A DNA stretch of 64,000 nt from Streptomyces sp. NBC_00162 (GTDB taxonomy: Bacteria; Actinomycetota; Actinomycetes; Streptomycetales; Streptomycetaceae), in NCBI RefSeq assembly GCF_024611995.1, contig NZ_CP102509.1:6262001-6326000 (forward strand), written 5' to 3'. Every line of letters starts with the position of its first letter. Position 1 is the stretch's first letter. The notes beneath the pieces are model-generated. The model saw nothing but the letters and a program-made list of their open reading frames with translations. It was not told the origin of the DNA and made no database searches. Made by a program: the position numbers and the translations under genes. This document shows, one piece after another, positions 35,565 to 47,038 of the stretch.

Positions 35565-36800
35565 TTACTGGTTGAAGGTGTCGCTCTTGACGTCGATCCA
35601 CTTGCCGCCCTCGACCTTGTAGACCGTGAGCTGCTTGTTGGTGGTGTCGCCGTACTGGTCGAAGGCGACCTTGCCGGTCACGCCTTCGAAGGAGACCTTG
35701 CCGAGAGCCTCGACGACCTTGGCGCGGGCGTCGTCCGGGAGCTTGCCGTTGTTGGCGGCGACAGCGGCCTTGACGGCCTGGATGACGGCCCAGCCGGCGT
35801 CGTAGGAGTAGCCACCGTAGGCGGCGTACGGGTCCTTGTAACCGGCGGCCTGGTAGTCGGCGATGAAGGTCTTGGCGGTGGGGAGCTTCTCGACCGGGTA
35901 GCCGATGGAGGTGGAGAGGTCGCCCTCGTTGGCCTCACCGGAGGCGCTGATGAACGCCGGGTCCTGGATGCCGTCGCCGCCCATGAGCGGGATGACGGCG
36001 CCGGTCTTCTTGATCTGGTCGGCGAGCAGGCCGCCCTCGGGGTACTGGCCGCCGAAGTAGACGGAGTCGGCGCCGGAGGACTTGACCTTGTCGGCGGTGG
36101 AGGAGAAGTCGGTCTCCTTCACGGTGACGTGGTCGGTGCCGACGACCTCGCCGCCGAGCTTCTTGAACTCGTCGGAGAAGATCGCGGCCAGGCCGGCGCC
36201 GTAGGTCTGCTTGTCGTCGACGACGAAGACCTTCTTCTTGCCGGCGTCCTTGAAGAGGTACTGGGCGGCGAACTTGCCCTGGACCACGTCGGTGGCGGCG
36301 GTGCGGAAGTAGGTGTCGAAGGGGCGCTTGAACTCGCCCTTGCCCCAGTTGTCGCCCTGGCTGAGCGAGGGGTTGGTGTTGGCGGGGGAGACCTGCGCCA
36401 GCTTGGCGGAGGCGAAGACGCCCTGCATCTGCTGGGCGACGCCGGAGTTCAGCGGGCCGACGACGCCGAGGACGTCCTTGTTGCCGACGAGCTTGGTGGC
36501 GTTGGCCTGACCGGAGGCGGGGACCGCCTGGTCGTCGAGGGCCTCGACCTTGAACTCGATTCCGGGGACCTCGTTGTTCTTGTTGGCCGTCTTGGCCGCG
36601 AGGTCAACCGAGTTCTTGATGCCCTGGCCAAGGGCGGAGAGCGAGCCGGTGAGGGGGGCGTCCACGCCGATGACGACGACGGTCTTCTTGCCGTCGGTCT
36701 TGTCCCCGGACTTCGCCTCGTCGCGCGATCCGCAGGCGGTGAGGGTCAGTGCTCCCGTGGTGATCACGGTGGTGAGGACGAGCAAAGAACGGTGTCGCAC
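35565..36800 (-). CDS. branched-chain amino acid binding lipoprotein (LivJ/LivK-type)
   Basis: A 411-residue periplasmic-binding-type lipoprotein. The signal peptide ends in the lipobox LTAC, so C23 is lipidated and anchors the protein outside the membrane. The mature chain is the type I solute-binding fold (VVVIGVDAPLTGSLSALGQGIKNSVDLA, VGPLNSG, FRTAATD, VDDKQTYGAG, YFGGQYPEGG). It captures leucine, isoleucine or valine for LivHMGF. GTG start with GGAAAGGAAG upstream on the minus strand. First gene of the operon. Confidence 0.94.
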   Translation of the reverse strand: MRHRSLLVLTTVITTGALTLTACGSRDEAKSGDKTDGKKTVVVIGVDAPLTGSLSALGQGIKNSVDLAAKTANKNNEVPGIEFKVEALDDQAVPASGQANATKLVGNKDVLGVVGPLNSGVAQQMQGVFASAKLAQVSPANTNPSLSQGDNWGKGEFKRPFDTYFRTAATDVVQGKFAAQYLFKDAGKKKVFVVDDKQTYGAGLAAIFSDEFKKLGGEVVGTDHVTVKETDFSSTADKVKSSGADSVYFGGQYPEGGLLADQIKKTGAVIPLMGGDGIQDPAFISASGEANEGDLSTSIGYPVEKLPTAKTFIADYQAAGYKDPYAAYGGYSYDAGWAVIQAVKAAVAANNGKLPDDARAKVVEALGKVSFEGVTGKVAFDQYGDTTNKQLTVYKVEGGKWIDVKSDTFNQ

Positions 36801-37351
36801 GATTCTTCCTTTCCCTGGCGCGGCTCCCTCTGTGAGGTGCCGTTCGGTCGCCGGGCCGCACTGGGAGTACAGCGGCCGTGCTGGTCGCGCCCAGCGGCGC
36901 GGTGACTGGCCGTGACTCTAGGCCCGAGGTGGTGAACACGGGGAGCGGAGAAAGGAGGATGTGACGCTCTTGTTATGCCAAGGCCAAGAATGCGTGGTGG
37001 GAGTGTGGACAAAACGGACGTTTTGCGACATGAGAGAACGTCCGCATCGTGAGAAATACCTGCTCCCCTAAGGGGCTTGAGGCCTCCATGCACCTGTCTT
37101 AGATCAAATTGCGCCAAATGTGGCTGCGTGTGTCCGGGAGAATTCACCAGGTGGTCATTCGCAGGGGAAAAGGCGGGATTACATACGACGTGACCAATAC
37201 GCAGAGTGATGTGCGAGGGTGGGCGAGGGTGATCCATTTCGCTCGGATGGATCTTGCCCTCGGCGTGAAAGTGCCCCTCACCTGCGGTTCGGCCCCGCGG
37301 TGCCGAGTGCCCGGAAGCCGGACAGCGTGCTCGGGAATGCGGTGACCTGGC
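36801..37351. other. 551-bp gene-free region upstream of the importer operon
   Basis: No convincing coding frame. It holds the promoter and leader of the importer operon, reading left. Visible structure: CAAAACG-GA-CGTTTTG (37010-37025), a perfect 7-bp inverted repeat, and CGGACGTT (37015-37022) facing AACGTCCG (37037-37044), which overlaps it. The right part is a relatively AT-rich stretch with TTAGATCAAATTGCG and no further clear signals. Confidence 0.6.
37010..37044. promoter_or_regulatory. overlapping inverted repeats, candidate operator
   Basis: CAAAACGGACGTTTTG is a 16-bp inverted repeat, and its right part CGGACGTT can instead pair with AACGTCCG 14 bases on. It lies about 210 bases upstream of the binding-lipoprotein start, consistent with a regulator site for the importer operon. 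Confidence 0.4.
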
Positions 37352-37753
37352 TCACGCCGGGGGCCGCCAGTTCTCCGAGCTCCACGTCGCACCGTTCTGC
37401 TCGGCGCAGCGCTGGGCGACGAGCCGGTCGATCAGCTCAAGTGCCTTGCCCTGTCCGGCAGTTCGCTCCTCGACGCGGCCCGCGGCCACGGCTTCCTCGT
37501 GGATCGCGTACTGGTCGTTGGACAGCCCCTTCTGTTCCCAGTCCAGACCGGACCACTTGGTGCCCAGGAGGGTCTCCTTCGCCCAGTAGGACACGAGGCT
37601 GGTGCAGATCTGCGCGGGGGAGGAAGGGCTGGGTGCCGGGGTCCCGGTGCCGGCCGCGGGGGGTGGGGCGGAAGGCGAGCATCCGGTCAGGGCGAGCGCG
37701 GCCAGCAGGGCGGAGGCGGCGTACCGGACCGTGGAGCGTGGCAGGGTCCCCAT
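37352..37753 (-). CDS. small lipoprotein of unknown function
   Basis: A 133-residue lipoprotein. The signal peptide MGTLPRSTVRYAASALLAALALTGCS ends in the lipobox LTGC. A Pro/Ala/Ser linker follows, then a ~90-residue domain with conserved-looking aromatic residues (SLVSYWAKETLLGTKWSGLDWEQKGLSNDQY) and one cysteine near the C-terminus. I do not recognise the domain. ATG 37753 is chosen because it opens the signal peptide; the longer frame from 37822 adds a non-signal stretch. Confidence 0.75.
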   Translation of the reverse strand: MGTLPRSTVRYAASALLAALALTGCSPSAPPPAAGTGTPAPSPSSPAQICTSLVSYWAKETLLGTKWSGLDWEQKGLSNDQYAIHEEAVAAGRVEERTAGQGKALELIDRLVAQRCAEQNGATWSSENWRPPA

Positions 37754-37847
37754 GAGGGGAAGGTAGGCGGTCACCATCGGTGACACAACAGCGGCGGCCG
37801 GAATGGGCGCGGACTGGCGCATTCCGGTCGGGTCGGGGGCGGACGGG

Positions 37848-37892
37848 CGCAGGCCCGGACCTGCCGCGCGCGGGGCGGGGTCCGGGCCTGCG
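37848..37892 (-). terminator. terminator after the thioesterase gene
   Basis: CGCAGGCCCGGACC and its exact reverse complement form a 14-bp stem with a 17-base GC-rich loop, 23 bases past the thioesterase stop. Confidence 0.75.
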
Positions 37893-37915
37893 GAAGGTCC
37901 GTGGCTGTGGCCGGT

Positions 37916-38389
37916 TCAGGCTCCGGCAGCGGCCTGATCGGCGTCGCGCAGCAGGCAGGTCAGGCGGGCGGTGCAGACGCGCCGCTCCTGCTCGTCGCTG
38001 ATCACGATCTCGTAGGTGGTGGTGGAGCGGCCCCGGTGGACGGGGGTGGCGACTCCGGTGACCGTGCCGGAGCGCACGCCCCGGTGGTGGGTGCAGTTCA
38101 GGTCCACACCGACGGCGATCTTGGTGATGCCGCCGTGCATCATGGCGCCGACGGAGCCGAGGGTCTCGGCGAGCACGGCGGAGGCCCCGCCGTGCAGCAG
38201 CCCGTACGGCTGGGTGTTGCCCTTGACCGGCATGGTGGCCACGACCCGCTCGGCCGAGGCCTCCAGGATCTTGATGTCCATCCGCTCGCCGAGGTCGCCC
38301 GCCGAGAACAGCGCGGGCAGGTCGATGCCCAGGGCCGCGTACTCGTCGAGGACCTCCTGCGGGAACTTCACTGCGTGCTGCTCGCCCAT
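37916..38389 (-). CDS. hotdog-fold thioesterase, PaaI family
   Basis: A 157-residue acyl-CoA thioesterase. The hotdog signature is QPYGLLHGGASAVLAETLGSVGAM, with the active-site His-Gly-Gly and the acidic residue in AETLG; GVDLNCTHHRGVRSGTVTGVATPVHRGRSTTTYEI completes the sheet. It hydrolyses acyl- or aryl-acyl-CoA thioesters, and its neighbours do not identify the substrate. Members beside polA are common in Streptomyces, so a housekeeping CoA-salvage role is plausible. Confidence 0.9.
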   Translation of the reverse strand: MGEQHAVKFPQEVLDEYAALGIDLPALFSAGDLGERMDIKILEASAERVVATMPVKGNTQPYGLLHGGASAVLAETLGSVGAMMHGGITKIAVGVDLNCTHHRGVRSGTVTGVATPVHRGRSTTTYEIVISDEQERRVCTARLTCLLRDADQAAAGA

Positions 38390-38443
38390 GGGCCGGCTCC
38401 GTTCGTCAACGCTCGTTAACCTGCTTGTCCTGAGGTCGTTCTA

Positions 38444-40714
<2,271 letters not shown>

Positions 40715-40832
40715 GGCGCTCCCCTTCGAGCTGTCTGCACGTACGCCTCCGATCCTGTCACGCCCCGCCGACATCGCCGACGCCGGATTTGCCGGGCCCC
40801 ACAGGCCGTCCGGATTTGTCGGTGGGGGCGCC

Positions 40833-40838
40833 TAGGAT
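40833..40838 (+). promoter_or_regulatory. -10 element for a probable leaderless polA transcript
   Basis: TAGGAT ends 7 bases before the GTG at 40846. A start site at the G of GTG would fit. The nearest TTG-containing -35 candidate (TTGTCG, 40816) is too close, so this is tentative. Confidence 0.4.
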
Positions 40839-40845
40839 CGGGGGC

Positions 40846-43569
40846 GTGGCAGAGACAGCATCGAAGAAGACGGACCAGACGACCGCAGCGGACCGCCCCC
40901 GCCTGATGCTCATGGACGGGCACTCCCTGGCGTACCGGGCGTTCTTCGCGCTGCCCGCGGAGAACTTCACGACCGCGACGGGCCAGCCGACCAACGCCAT
41001 CTACGGCTTCGCGTCGATGCTGGCGAACACGCTGCGCGACGAGGCGCCCACGCACTTCGCGGTGGCGTTCGACGTGTCCCGCAAGACGTGGCGCTCGACG
41101 GAGTTCCCCGAGTACAAGGCGAACCGCTCCAAGACCCCCGACGAGTTCAAGGGGCAGGTCGAGCTGATCGGCGAGCTCCTCGACACGATGCACGTGCCGC
41201 GGTTCGCCGTCGACGGCTTCGAGGCCGACGACGTGATCGCGACGCTGGCGACGCAGGCGGAGGCCCTCGGCTTCGACGTGCTGATCGTCACCGGCGACCG
41301 CGACTCCTTCCAGCTGGTCTCCGAGCACACCACCGTGCTCTACCCGACCAAGGGCGTCTCCGAGCTCACCCGGTTCACGCCGGAGAAGGTCGAGGAGAAG
41401 TACGGGCTCACCCCGCAGCAGTATCCGGACTTCGCGGCGCTGCGCGGCGACCCGTCCGACAACCTGCCGGGCATCCCGGGCGTCGGCGAGAAGACCGCCG
41501 CCAAGTGGATCACCCAGTTCGGGTCGTTCGCGGAGCTCGTGGAGCGCGCCGAGGAGGTCAAGGGCAAGGCCGGGCAGAACTTCCGGGACCACCTGGAGGC
41601 CGTCAAGCTCAACCGGGTCCTGACCGAGATGGTCAAGGACGTGGAGCTGCCCAAGACCCCGGCCGACCTGACCCGCCTCCCGTACGACCGGTCCGCCATG
41701 CTCGGCGTGCTGGACGTGCTGGAGATCCGCAACGCCTCGCTGCGCGAGCGGCTGCTCGCCGTGGACCCGGGCGCGGCCGAGGAGGAGCCCCCGGCTCCGG
41801 CCGCGGCGAGTGTGGAACTGGACGGCTCCGTGCTCGGCGCGGGCGAGCTCGCTCCGTGGCTCGAGGCCCACGCGGGCGCGCCGCTGGGCATCTCCACCGT
41901 CGACAGCTGGGCGCTGGGCCAGGGCAACGTCAGCGAGATCGCGCTGGCGTCGGCCGCAGGGGCGGCCGCCTGGTTCGAGCCGTCCGAGCTGGACGAGGCG
42001 GACGAGCGGGCCTTCGCGGCCTGGGCCGCCGATGCGGAGAAGCCGAAGGTGGTGCACAACGCCAAGGGCCTGATGCGGGTCTTCCCCGAGCACGGCTGGA
42101 CCCTGGCGGGCGTCACCATGGACACCGCGCTCGCCGCCTACCTGGTCAAGCCGGGCCGCCGGTCCTTCGCGCTGGACGTGCTGTCCAACGAGTACCTGCA
42201 CCGCGAGCTGGCGCCGGCCGCCGCCGACGGGCAGCTGGCCTTCGGCGCCGACGAGACGGCCGAGGCGGAGGCGCTGATGGGGCAGGCCCGCGCCGTCCTG
42301 GACCTGGGCGATGCCTTCACCGGCAAGCTCGCCGAGGTCGGCGCCGCCGAGCTGCTCCACGACATGGAGCTGCCGACGTCCGAGCTGCTGGCCCGGATGG
42401 AGCGGTCCGGCATCGCCGCCGACCGCGACCACCTGGAGGCCATGGAGCAGCAGTTCGCGGGAGCCGTGCAGCAGGCGGTGAAGGAGGCGCACGCGGCGGT
42501 CGGCCACGAGTTCAACCTCGGCTCGCCCAAGCAGCTCCAGGAGGTCTTCTTCGGCGAGCTGGACCTGCCGAAGACCAAGAAGACCAAGACCGGTTACACC
42601 ACGGACGCGGACGCGCTGGCCTGGCTGGCCACGCAGACCGACCACGAACTCCCGGTGATCATGCTGCGGCACCGGGAGCAGGCCAAGCTGCGCGTCACCG
42701 TCGAGGGCCTGGTCAAGACCATCGCCGCCGACGGCCGGGTGCACACCAGCTTCAGCCAGACCGTCGCCGCGACCGGACGGCTGTCCTCCACCGACCCCAA
42801 CCTGCAGAACGTGCCGGTGCGCACCGACGAGGGCCGCGCGATCCGCCGCGGTTTCGTCGTCGGCGAGGGCTTCGAGTCCCTCATGACCGCCGACTACAGC
42901 CAGATCGAGCTGCGCGTGATGGCCCACCTCTCCGAGGACGAGGGCCTGATCGAGGCCTTCGCGACCGGCGAGGACCTGCACACCACCGTCGCCTCCCAGG
43001 TGTTCGGGGTGGAGCGGTCGCAGGTCGACGCCGAGATGCGCCGCAAGATCAAGGCCATGTCGTACGGGCTCGCGTACGGGCTGTCCGCGTTCGGGCTCGC
43101 CCAGCAGCTGAACATCGAGCCCGCCGAGGCGCGCGGCCTGATGGAAACCTTCTTCGAGCGCTTCGGCGGGGTCCGCGACTACCTCCAGCGCGTGGTGGAC
43201 GAGGCCCGCGCCACCGGCTACACGGCGACGGTCTTCGGCCGCCGCCGGTACCTGCCCGACCTCAACAGCGACAACCGCCAGCGCCGCGAGGCCGCCGAGC
43301 GGATGGCGCTCAACGCCCCGATCCAGGGCACCGCCGCCGACATCGTCAAGGTCGCGATGCTGCGCGTGGACCGGGCGATCACGGCGGCCGGGCTGAAGTC
43401 GCGGATGCTGCTCCAGGTCCACGACGAAATCGTGCTGGAGATCGCCCCGGGCGAGCGGAAGCAGGTCGAGGAGCTGGTGCGCCGCGAGATGGGCGCCGCC
43501 GTCGAGCTGCGGGCCGCGCTGGACGTGTCCGTGGGCGTCGGCTCCGACTGGGAGTCCGCCGCGCACTGA
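40846..43569 (+). CDS. polA: DNA polymerase I
   Basis: A 907-residue repair and replication polymerase. The N-terminal 5'-3' exonuclease has LMLMDGHSLAYRAFFA, VAFDVSRKTWRSTEFPEYKANR and DDVIATLA; the helix-hairpin-helix GIPGVGEKTAAKW follows. The middle 3'-5' exonuclease-like region has lost the DEDD acidic motifs, as usual in actinobacteria, so proofreading is unlikely. The polymerase has TGRLSSTDPNLQN, DYSQIELRVMAHLSED, the finger RRKIKAMSYGLAYGLS and VHDEIVLE. GTG 40846 begins VAETASKK; the longer frame is a read-back. Confidence 0.96.
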   Translation: MAETASKKTDQTTAADRPRLMLMDGHSLAYRAFFALPAENFTTATGQPTNAIYGFASMLANTLRDEAPTHFAVAFDVSRKTWRSTEFPEYKANRSKTPDEFKGQVELIGELLDTMHVPRFAVDGFEADDVIATLATQAEALGFDVLIVTGDRDSFQLVSEHTTVLYPTKGVSELTRFTPEKVEEKYGLTPQQYPDFAALRGDPSDNLPGIPGVGEKTAAKWITQFGSFAELVERAEEVKGKAGQNFRDHLEAVKLNRVLTEMVKDVELPKTPADLTRLPYDRSAMLGVLDVLEIRNASLRERLLAVDPGAAEEEPPAPAAASVELDGSVLGAGELAPWLEAHAGAPLGISTVDSWALGQGNVSEIALASAAGAAAWFEPSELDEADERAFAAWAADAEKPKVVHNAKGLMRVFPEHGWTLAGVTMDTALAAYLVKPGRRSFALDVLSNEYLHRELAPAAADGQLAFGADETAEAEALMGQARAVLDLGDAFTGKLAEVGAAELLHDMELPTSELLARMERSGIAADRDHLEAMEQQFAGAVQQAVKEAHAAVGHEFNLGSPKQLQEVFFGELDLPKTKKTKTGYTTDADALAWLATQTDHELPVIMLRHREQAKLRVTVEGLVKTIAADGRVHTSFSQTVAATGRLSSTDPNLQNVPVRTDEGRAIRRGFVVGEGFESLMTADYSQIELRVMAHLSEDEGLIEAFATGEDLHTTVASQVFGVERSQVDAEMRRKIKAMSYGLAYGLSAFGLAQQLNIEPAEARGLMETFFERFGGVRDYLQRVVDEARATGYTATVFGRRRYLPDLNSDNRQRREAAERMALNAPIQGTAADIVKVAMLRVDRAITAAGLKSRMLLQVHDEIVLEIAPGERKQVEELVRREMGAAVELRAALDVSVGVGSDWESAAH

Positions 43570-43592
43570 CCCGCCCGCGCAGGGTTCACCGG

Positions 43593-43626
43593 ACGCCCGT
43601 CCCCGCTATGCGGTGGGGACGGGCGT
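43593..43626. terminator. terminator between polA and the DUF4184 gene
   Basis: ACGCCCGTCCCC and GGGGACGGGCGT form a perfect 12-bp stem with a 10-base loop. The right arm lies inside the last codons of the convergent membrane-protein gene. Confidence 0.82.
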
Positions 43627-44460
43627 TCGCACGTCCTCCCGCGTACTGCCGGCGCGGTCGCCGCGGTGCCGGACCCGTACGAGGACCCCGTACAGCAGCA
43701 GGGCCACGGCGAGGCCGCCGCCCGCCCCGAAGCAGACGGTCGGGATGATGTCGAGCGGCGTACGGATCCGGTCGAAGAAGGTGAAGAAGCGGATCATGCG
43801 CATCGTGACCCCGGCCGCCACGCACACCACGAGCAGGGCGAGCGCACACCCGATCTCGGCGCGGGTCAGCACCGGCACGGACGCGGGAACCGGAGAGGGC
43901 GGCAGCCGGCGCAGGGCGGTCGCCGTGAACCAGAGGAGGGCGCAGGCGGCGATCGCCGAAGTCCCGTACTGGAGGTACGAGTAGAGGGGCAGGCCGAAGG
44001 CGAGCGGCTCACCGAGCTCGGGCAGCGCGTTCGTCCCCCAGCGGTCCAGGTGCGTGAAGCTGTCCCACACGACGTGCGTGAGGGAGCCGACGACCGCCGA
44101 GAGGTAGAACCAGAGCGCGAGCGAGAGCAGTTGGCGCCCCCGCCAGTGCTCGCCGCGCACGAAGGCGTGCACACGGCCCCGCCAGGCGCGCGGCAGGAGT
44201 GCGATCAGCGGCTCGCGCAGCAGCAGCCAGCACGCCACGAGGGCGGCCGTGAGCGCGGCGTCGGCGGTGAGCACACCCGGCAGCGAATGCGTGAACGTGC
44301 CGTACGACATGACCCCCTCGACGACCGCGTCGGCGAAGTAGAACGTGTCCGGCGCGAACGATCCGAGGACCAGCGCCGAGGCGACCAACGGCCCCCGCGC
44401 CCGCCCGGTCCGGCGCACGGCCGGAAGGACGGCGGCCGCATGGCTGAGGGTGAACGGCAT
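43606..44460 (-). CDS. DUF4184 family membrane protein
   Basis: A 284-residue membrane protein. The N-terminus MPFTLSHAAAVLPAVRRTG is the DUF4184 signature (related to YfdC/hydrolase-like membrane families). About seven hydrophobic segments follow, with conserved His and Asp in SFAPDTFYFAD, GTFTHSLPGVL and GSLTHVVWDSFTHLDRWG, which resembles metal-dependent membrane hydrolases such as YdjM. Catalytic function is unproven. AGGAG lies ahead of ATG 44460 on the minus strand. Convergent with polA and sharing its terminator region. Confidence 0.85.
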   Translation of the reverse strand: MPFTLSHAAAVLPAVRRTGRARGPLVASALVLGSFAPDTFYFADAVVEGVMSYGTFTHSLPGVLTADAALTAALVACWLLLREPLIALLPRAWRGRVHAFVRGEHWRGRQLLSLALWFYLSAVVGSLTHVVWDSFTHLDRWGTNALPELGEPLAFGLPLYSYLQYGTSAIAACALLWFTATALRRLPPSPVPASVPVLTRAEIGCALALLVVCVAAGVTMRMIRFFTFFDRIRTPLDIIPTVCFGAGGGLAVALLLYGVLVRVRHRGDRAGSTREDVRTPVPTA

Positions 44461-44607
44461 GGCACTTCTCCTGGATCTTGTCGGTCCGGCCAGTATGCGC
44501 GACCTGCACGGGACGTGGGGATGTGGTGAATTCCACCCCATCGTGCGTGCCCCGTGCAGGCAGTTGACGTAGGGTCACGCGGACGTCGAGGGGGAGGGGT
44601 CCGGCTC

Positions 44608-45831
44608 ATGTCGGCTCGAATATTCGGACGTAGGCTGCGCAGGGGCGCGGCGGCAGCCCTGGTCTCCGCGCTGGTGGTCGCCGCGGTGACCGCCTCCCAG
44701 GGGCCGGCCGGCGCCCGCGCGGAGCGGATCTCGGCGGCAGGGGAGGGCGGCCCGCAGCCCCTCCCGGAGGCCGGAACCGGAGGGGACACCTCCTACTTCA
44801 CCGAACTGCCGCCGCTGGTGAGCCCCGAGCCGCCGGCGGTGGTGCTGCCGGACGAGCAGCCTTCCGCCCCCGCCGAACAGGCCGCCGGGACCGTTCCGGC
44901 GGTCGTGGACGTGGCCGTGGGCCAGGGCGCGCAGGGGATACCGGCGAGCGTGCTCGCCGCCTACCTGCGGGCGGAGAAGACGGTGGGGGAGAGCGACGCC
45001 CGCTGCGGGCTGCGCTGGCAGCTGCTCGCGGCGATCGGCAAGGTCGAGTCCGGGCAGGCGCGCGGCGGGCAGGTGGACGCGTCCGGGACCACGGTGCGGC
45101 CGATCCTGGGCCCCGTGCTCGACGGCAACGGCTTCGCGAACATCCCGGACACGGACGGCGGGGCGTACGACGGGGACGCCAGGTACGACCGGGCGGTCGG
45201 GCCGATGCAGTTCATCCCCTCCACGTGGGCGGCCTGGGGCCAGGACGCGGACGGCGACGGGCGGCGCAACCCGAACAACGTGCACGACGCGGCCCTCGCG
45301 GCCGGCCGGTACCTGTGTGCGGGCACCCGGGACCTGCGGGTGGAGGCGGACCTGGACCGGGCCGTGCTCTCCTACAACCACTCCGCGGAGTACCTGCGGA
45401 CGGTGCGGTCCTGGTTCACGTACTACCTCAAGGGGACGCACGAGGTCCCGGACACGGGGGGCACGCCCGCGCCCGCGGTGACACCGCCGAAGCCGGACCC
45501 GAAGCCGAGCCCCACTCCCACACCTGCGCCGACCCCGTCGCCGACACCCACGCCGACCCCGTCACCGAAGCCGACACCCACGCCGACGCCTACTCCGACG
45601 CCGAGCCCGACTCCCACGCCGACTCCCACCCCCACCCCCACCCCCACGCCGACTCCCACCCCCACGCCGAGCCCGAAGCCCACGCCCAGCCCGTCAACGA
45701 GCCCCTCCCCGACGGCCACCACGACGGCGAAGCCCGGACCCAGGCCTTCCCCGTCCACCTCGCCGTCCGGGTCTCCGTCCGCGTCCCCGTCACCCACGCC
45801 GGCGGCGACCGGCCCGGGGGAAACCCCGTAG
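44608..45831 (+). CDS. secreted lytic transglycosylase with Pro/Thr-repeat tail
   Basis: A 407-residue exported cell-wall enzyme. A signal peptide ([30 protein letters not shown]...) leads to a transglycosylase SLT domain at about 135-285: [17 protein letters not shown] holds the catalytic Glu, then [21 protein letters not shown] and [13 protein letters not shown]. The last ~110 residues are Pro-Thr-Pro-Ser repeats that would span or attach to the wall. It cleaves peptidoglycan between MurNAc and GlcNAc to remodel hyphae. GGGGAGG precedes ATG 44608. Confidence 0.92.
   Translation: MSARIFGRRLRRGAAAALVSALVVAAVTASQGPAGARAERISAAGEGGPQPLPEAGTGGDTSYFTELPPLVSPEPPAVVLPDEQPSAPAEQAAGTVPAVVDVAVGQGAQGIPASVLAAYLRAEKTVGESDARCGLRWQLLAAIGKVESGQARGGQVDASGTTVRPILGPVLDGNGFANIPDTDGGAYDGDARYDRAVGPMQFIPSTWAAWGQDADGDGRRNPNNVHDAALAAGRYLCAGTRDLRVEADLDRAVLSYNHSAEYLRTVRSWFTYYLKGTHEVPDTGGTPAPAVTPPKPDPKPSPTPTPAPTPSPTPTPTPSPKPTPTPTPTPTPSPTPTPTPTPTPTPTPTPTPTPSPKPTPSPSTSPSPTATTTAKPGPRPSPSTSPSGSPSASPSPTPAATGPGETP
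45513..45700 (+). repeat. simple coding repeat for the Pro/Thr/Ser tail
   Basis: Short C-rich units such as ACCCCCACG and CCGACTCCC recur throughout the 3' end of the transglycosylase gene, encoding PTPTP/PSPTP runs. Repeat number is likely to vary between strains by slippage. Confidence 0.85.
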
Positions 45832-45908
45832 TCGAACGGTTCTCATCTCGCCTCCGCGTTGCTACGGTGCCTCCGCCCTGACGCCCTATCAGATTCCGGA
45901 GGCCCGGC

Positions 45909-46049
45909 ATGCGCGCATTCATCGCCGCCGCCAGCGGGCTCGTCCTCGCGGTGCTCCTCGTCCTCGCCATCACGGCGCTCGGGGCGCCCGAAGGCAAGAC
46001 CTCACCCAAGCCCCTGCTCACCACCGCGCCCCCCGCGCCCGGAAAGTAG
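45909..46049 (+). CDS. SPW_0924-family micropeptide
   Basis: A 46-residue predicted protein, MRAFIAAASGLVLAVLLVLA followed by ITALGAPEGKTSPKPLLTTA and PPAPGK. One hydrophobic helix (about 5-24) is followed by an APEGKTSPKPLL motif that I recognise as the SPW_0924 family of Streptomyces. CGGAGG lies 6 bases before the ATG. It is 14 bases upstream of a DUF3068 gene, and this micropeptide-DUF3068 pairing is characteristic. Probably a small membrane partner or assembly factor of the DUF3068 protein; function unknown. Confidence 0.85.
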   Translation: MRAFIAAASGLVLAVLLVLAITALGAPEGKTSPKPLLTTAPPAPGK

Positions 46050-46063
46050 AGGAGGGCCCGGCC

Positions 46064-47038
46064 ATGCGACGCAGAGCGAGCCTTGTCCTGCTGGCCCTAG
46101 CCGTGTTCTGCGCGGCCCTCGCACCGCTGCTGCGCTGGTACGCGTACCCGCGGCTCGCCAAGATCCCGCCGAACCAGTACCAGGAGATGGTCCTGGAGGC
46201 GAAGGACGCGACCCTCCTCGACTACTTCAACGGCATGCAGCCCAAGAAGGTCGACAAGGTCACCATCGTCCAGACCCTCAAGGGCAACGTCGAGGCGTCG
46301 AAGGAGATCGAGGCGAGCGCCGGCAAGGACGTCGTCGTCTGGGACACGCTGACGCACATCATCGACCCGGACGGGAAGATGGTCTCCCAGATCCCCGAGC
46401 GCTACATCTTCGACGCCCACACCCAGGACCCGGTGCACGCCACCGGCGAGATGGTCGACGGGGACGCCGTCAAGCGCGAGGGCATCGAGTTCAAGTGGCC
46501 GTTCTTCACCGAGCCGCGCGACTACCTCTACTTCGACGCGCAGACCCGTACCTCCTCGCCGATCCACTACGTCGGCCCGCGCACGTACCGGGGCATGGAG
46601 GTCTACTACTTCGAGCAGACCGTCCCGTGGACCAAGGTCGCCATGCCGAAGAAGATGCCGATCGAGGGCATCGACCCGGCGACCATCGAGCAGACCACCG
46701 GCACCACCCTCTGGTACACGACGAAGGCGATGTTCTGGGTCGACCCGGTGACCGGGGCCCCCGTCAACGCCGAGCAGGAGATCCGGCAGGAGATGCGCGG
46801 CGGGATCGCGGCGAGCGGCCCCGACGGCAAGCTCACCGCCTTCGCCGGGCACGTGAAGATGCGCGAGGACTACGCGAAGTACACCTTCGACCTGGTCGCC
46901 TCGAACCGTACGAAGGTCCTCGCCCTGCACACCTACGCCCCGATCGGCCTGGCGGCCGGCGGCCTGGTGCTCCTCGCGCTCGCGCTGTGGCTGGAGGCGA
47001 GGAGCCGACGCGGTCCGCAGGAGGAGCTCAGCGCCTGA
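46064..47038 (+). CDS. DUF3068 membrane-anchored protein
   Basis: A 324-residue protein with an N-terminal membrane helix (LVLLALAVFCAALAPLL), a large extracytoplasmic beta-rich domain, and a second helix near the C-terminus (IGLAAGGLVLLALALWLEAR) with a short charged tail. This is the DUF3068 (porin PorA-like) architecture. Sequence blocks such as PPNQYQEMVLEAKDATLLDY and EQTVPWTKVAMPKKM are family-like. Role unknown; envelope association is clear. The stop lies inside the convergent hrpB 3' end (11-base overlap). Confidence 0.88.
   Translation: MRRRASLVLLALAVFCAALAPLLRWYAYPRLAKIPPNQYQEMVLEAKDATLLDYFNGMQPKKVDKVTIVQTLKGNVEASKEIEASAGKDVVVWDTLTHIIDPDGKMVSQIPERYIFDAHTQDPVHATGEMVDGDAVKREGIEFKWPFFTEPRDYLYFDAQTRTSSPIHYVGPRTYRGMEVYYFEQTVPWTKVAMPKKMPIEGIDPATIEQTTGTTLWYTTKAMFWVDPVTGAPVNAEQEIRQEMRGGIAASGPDGKLTAFAGHVKMREDYAKYTFDLVASNRTKVLALHTYAPIGLAAGGLVLLALALWLEARSRRGPQEELSA

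Noticed and set aside
45513..45800. CRISPR-like repeat array
   Set aside because: The units are short, irregular and in frame; they encode the Pro/Thr tail of the transglycosylase with no spacers.
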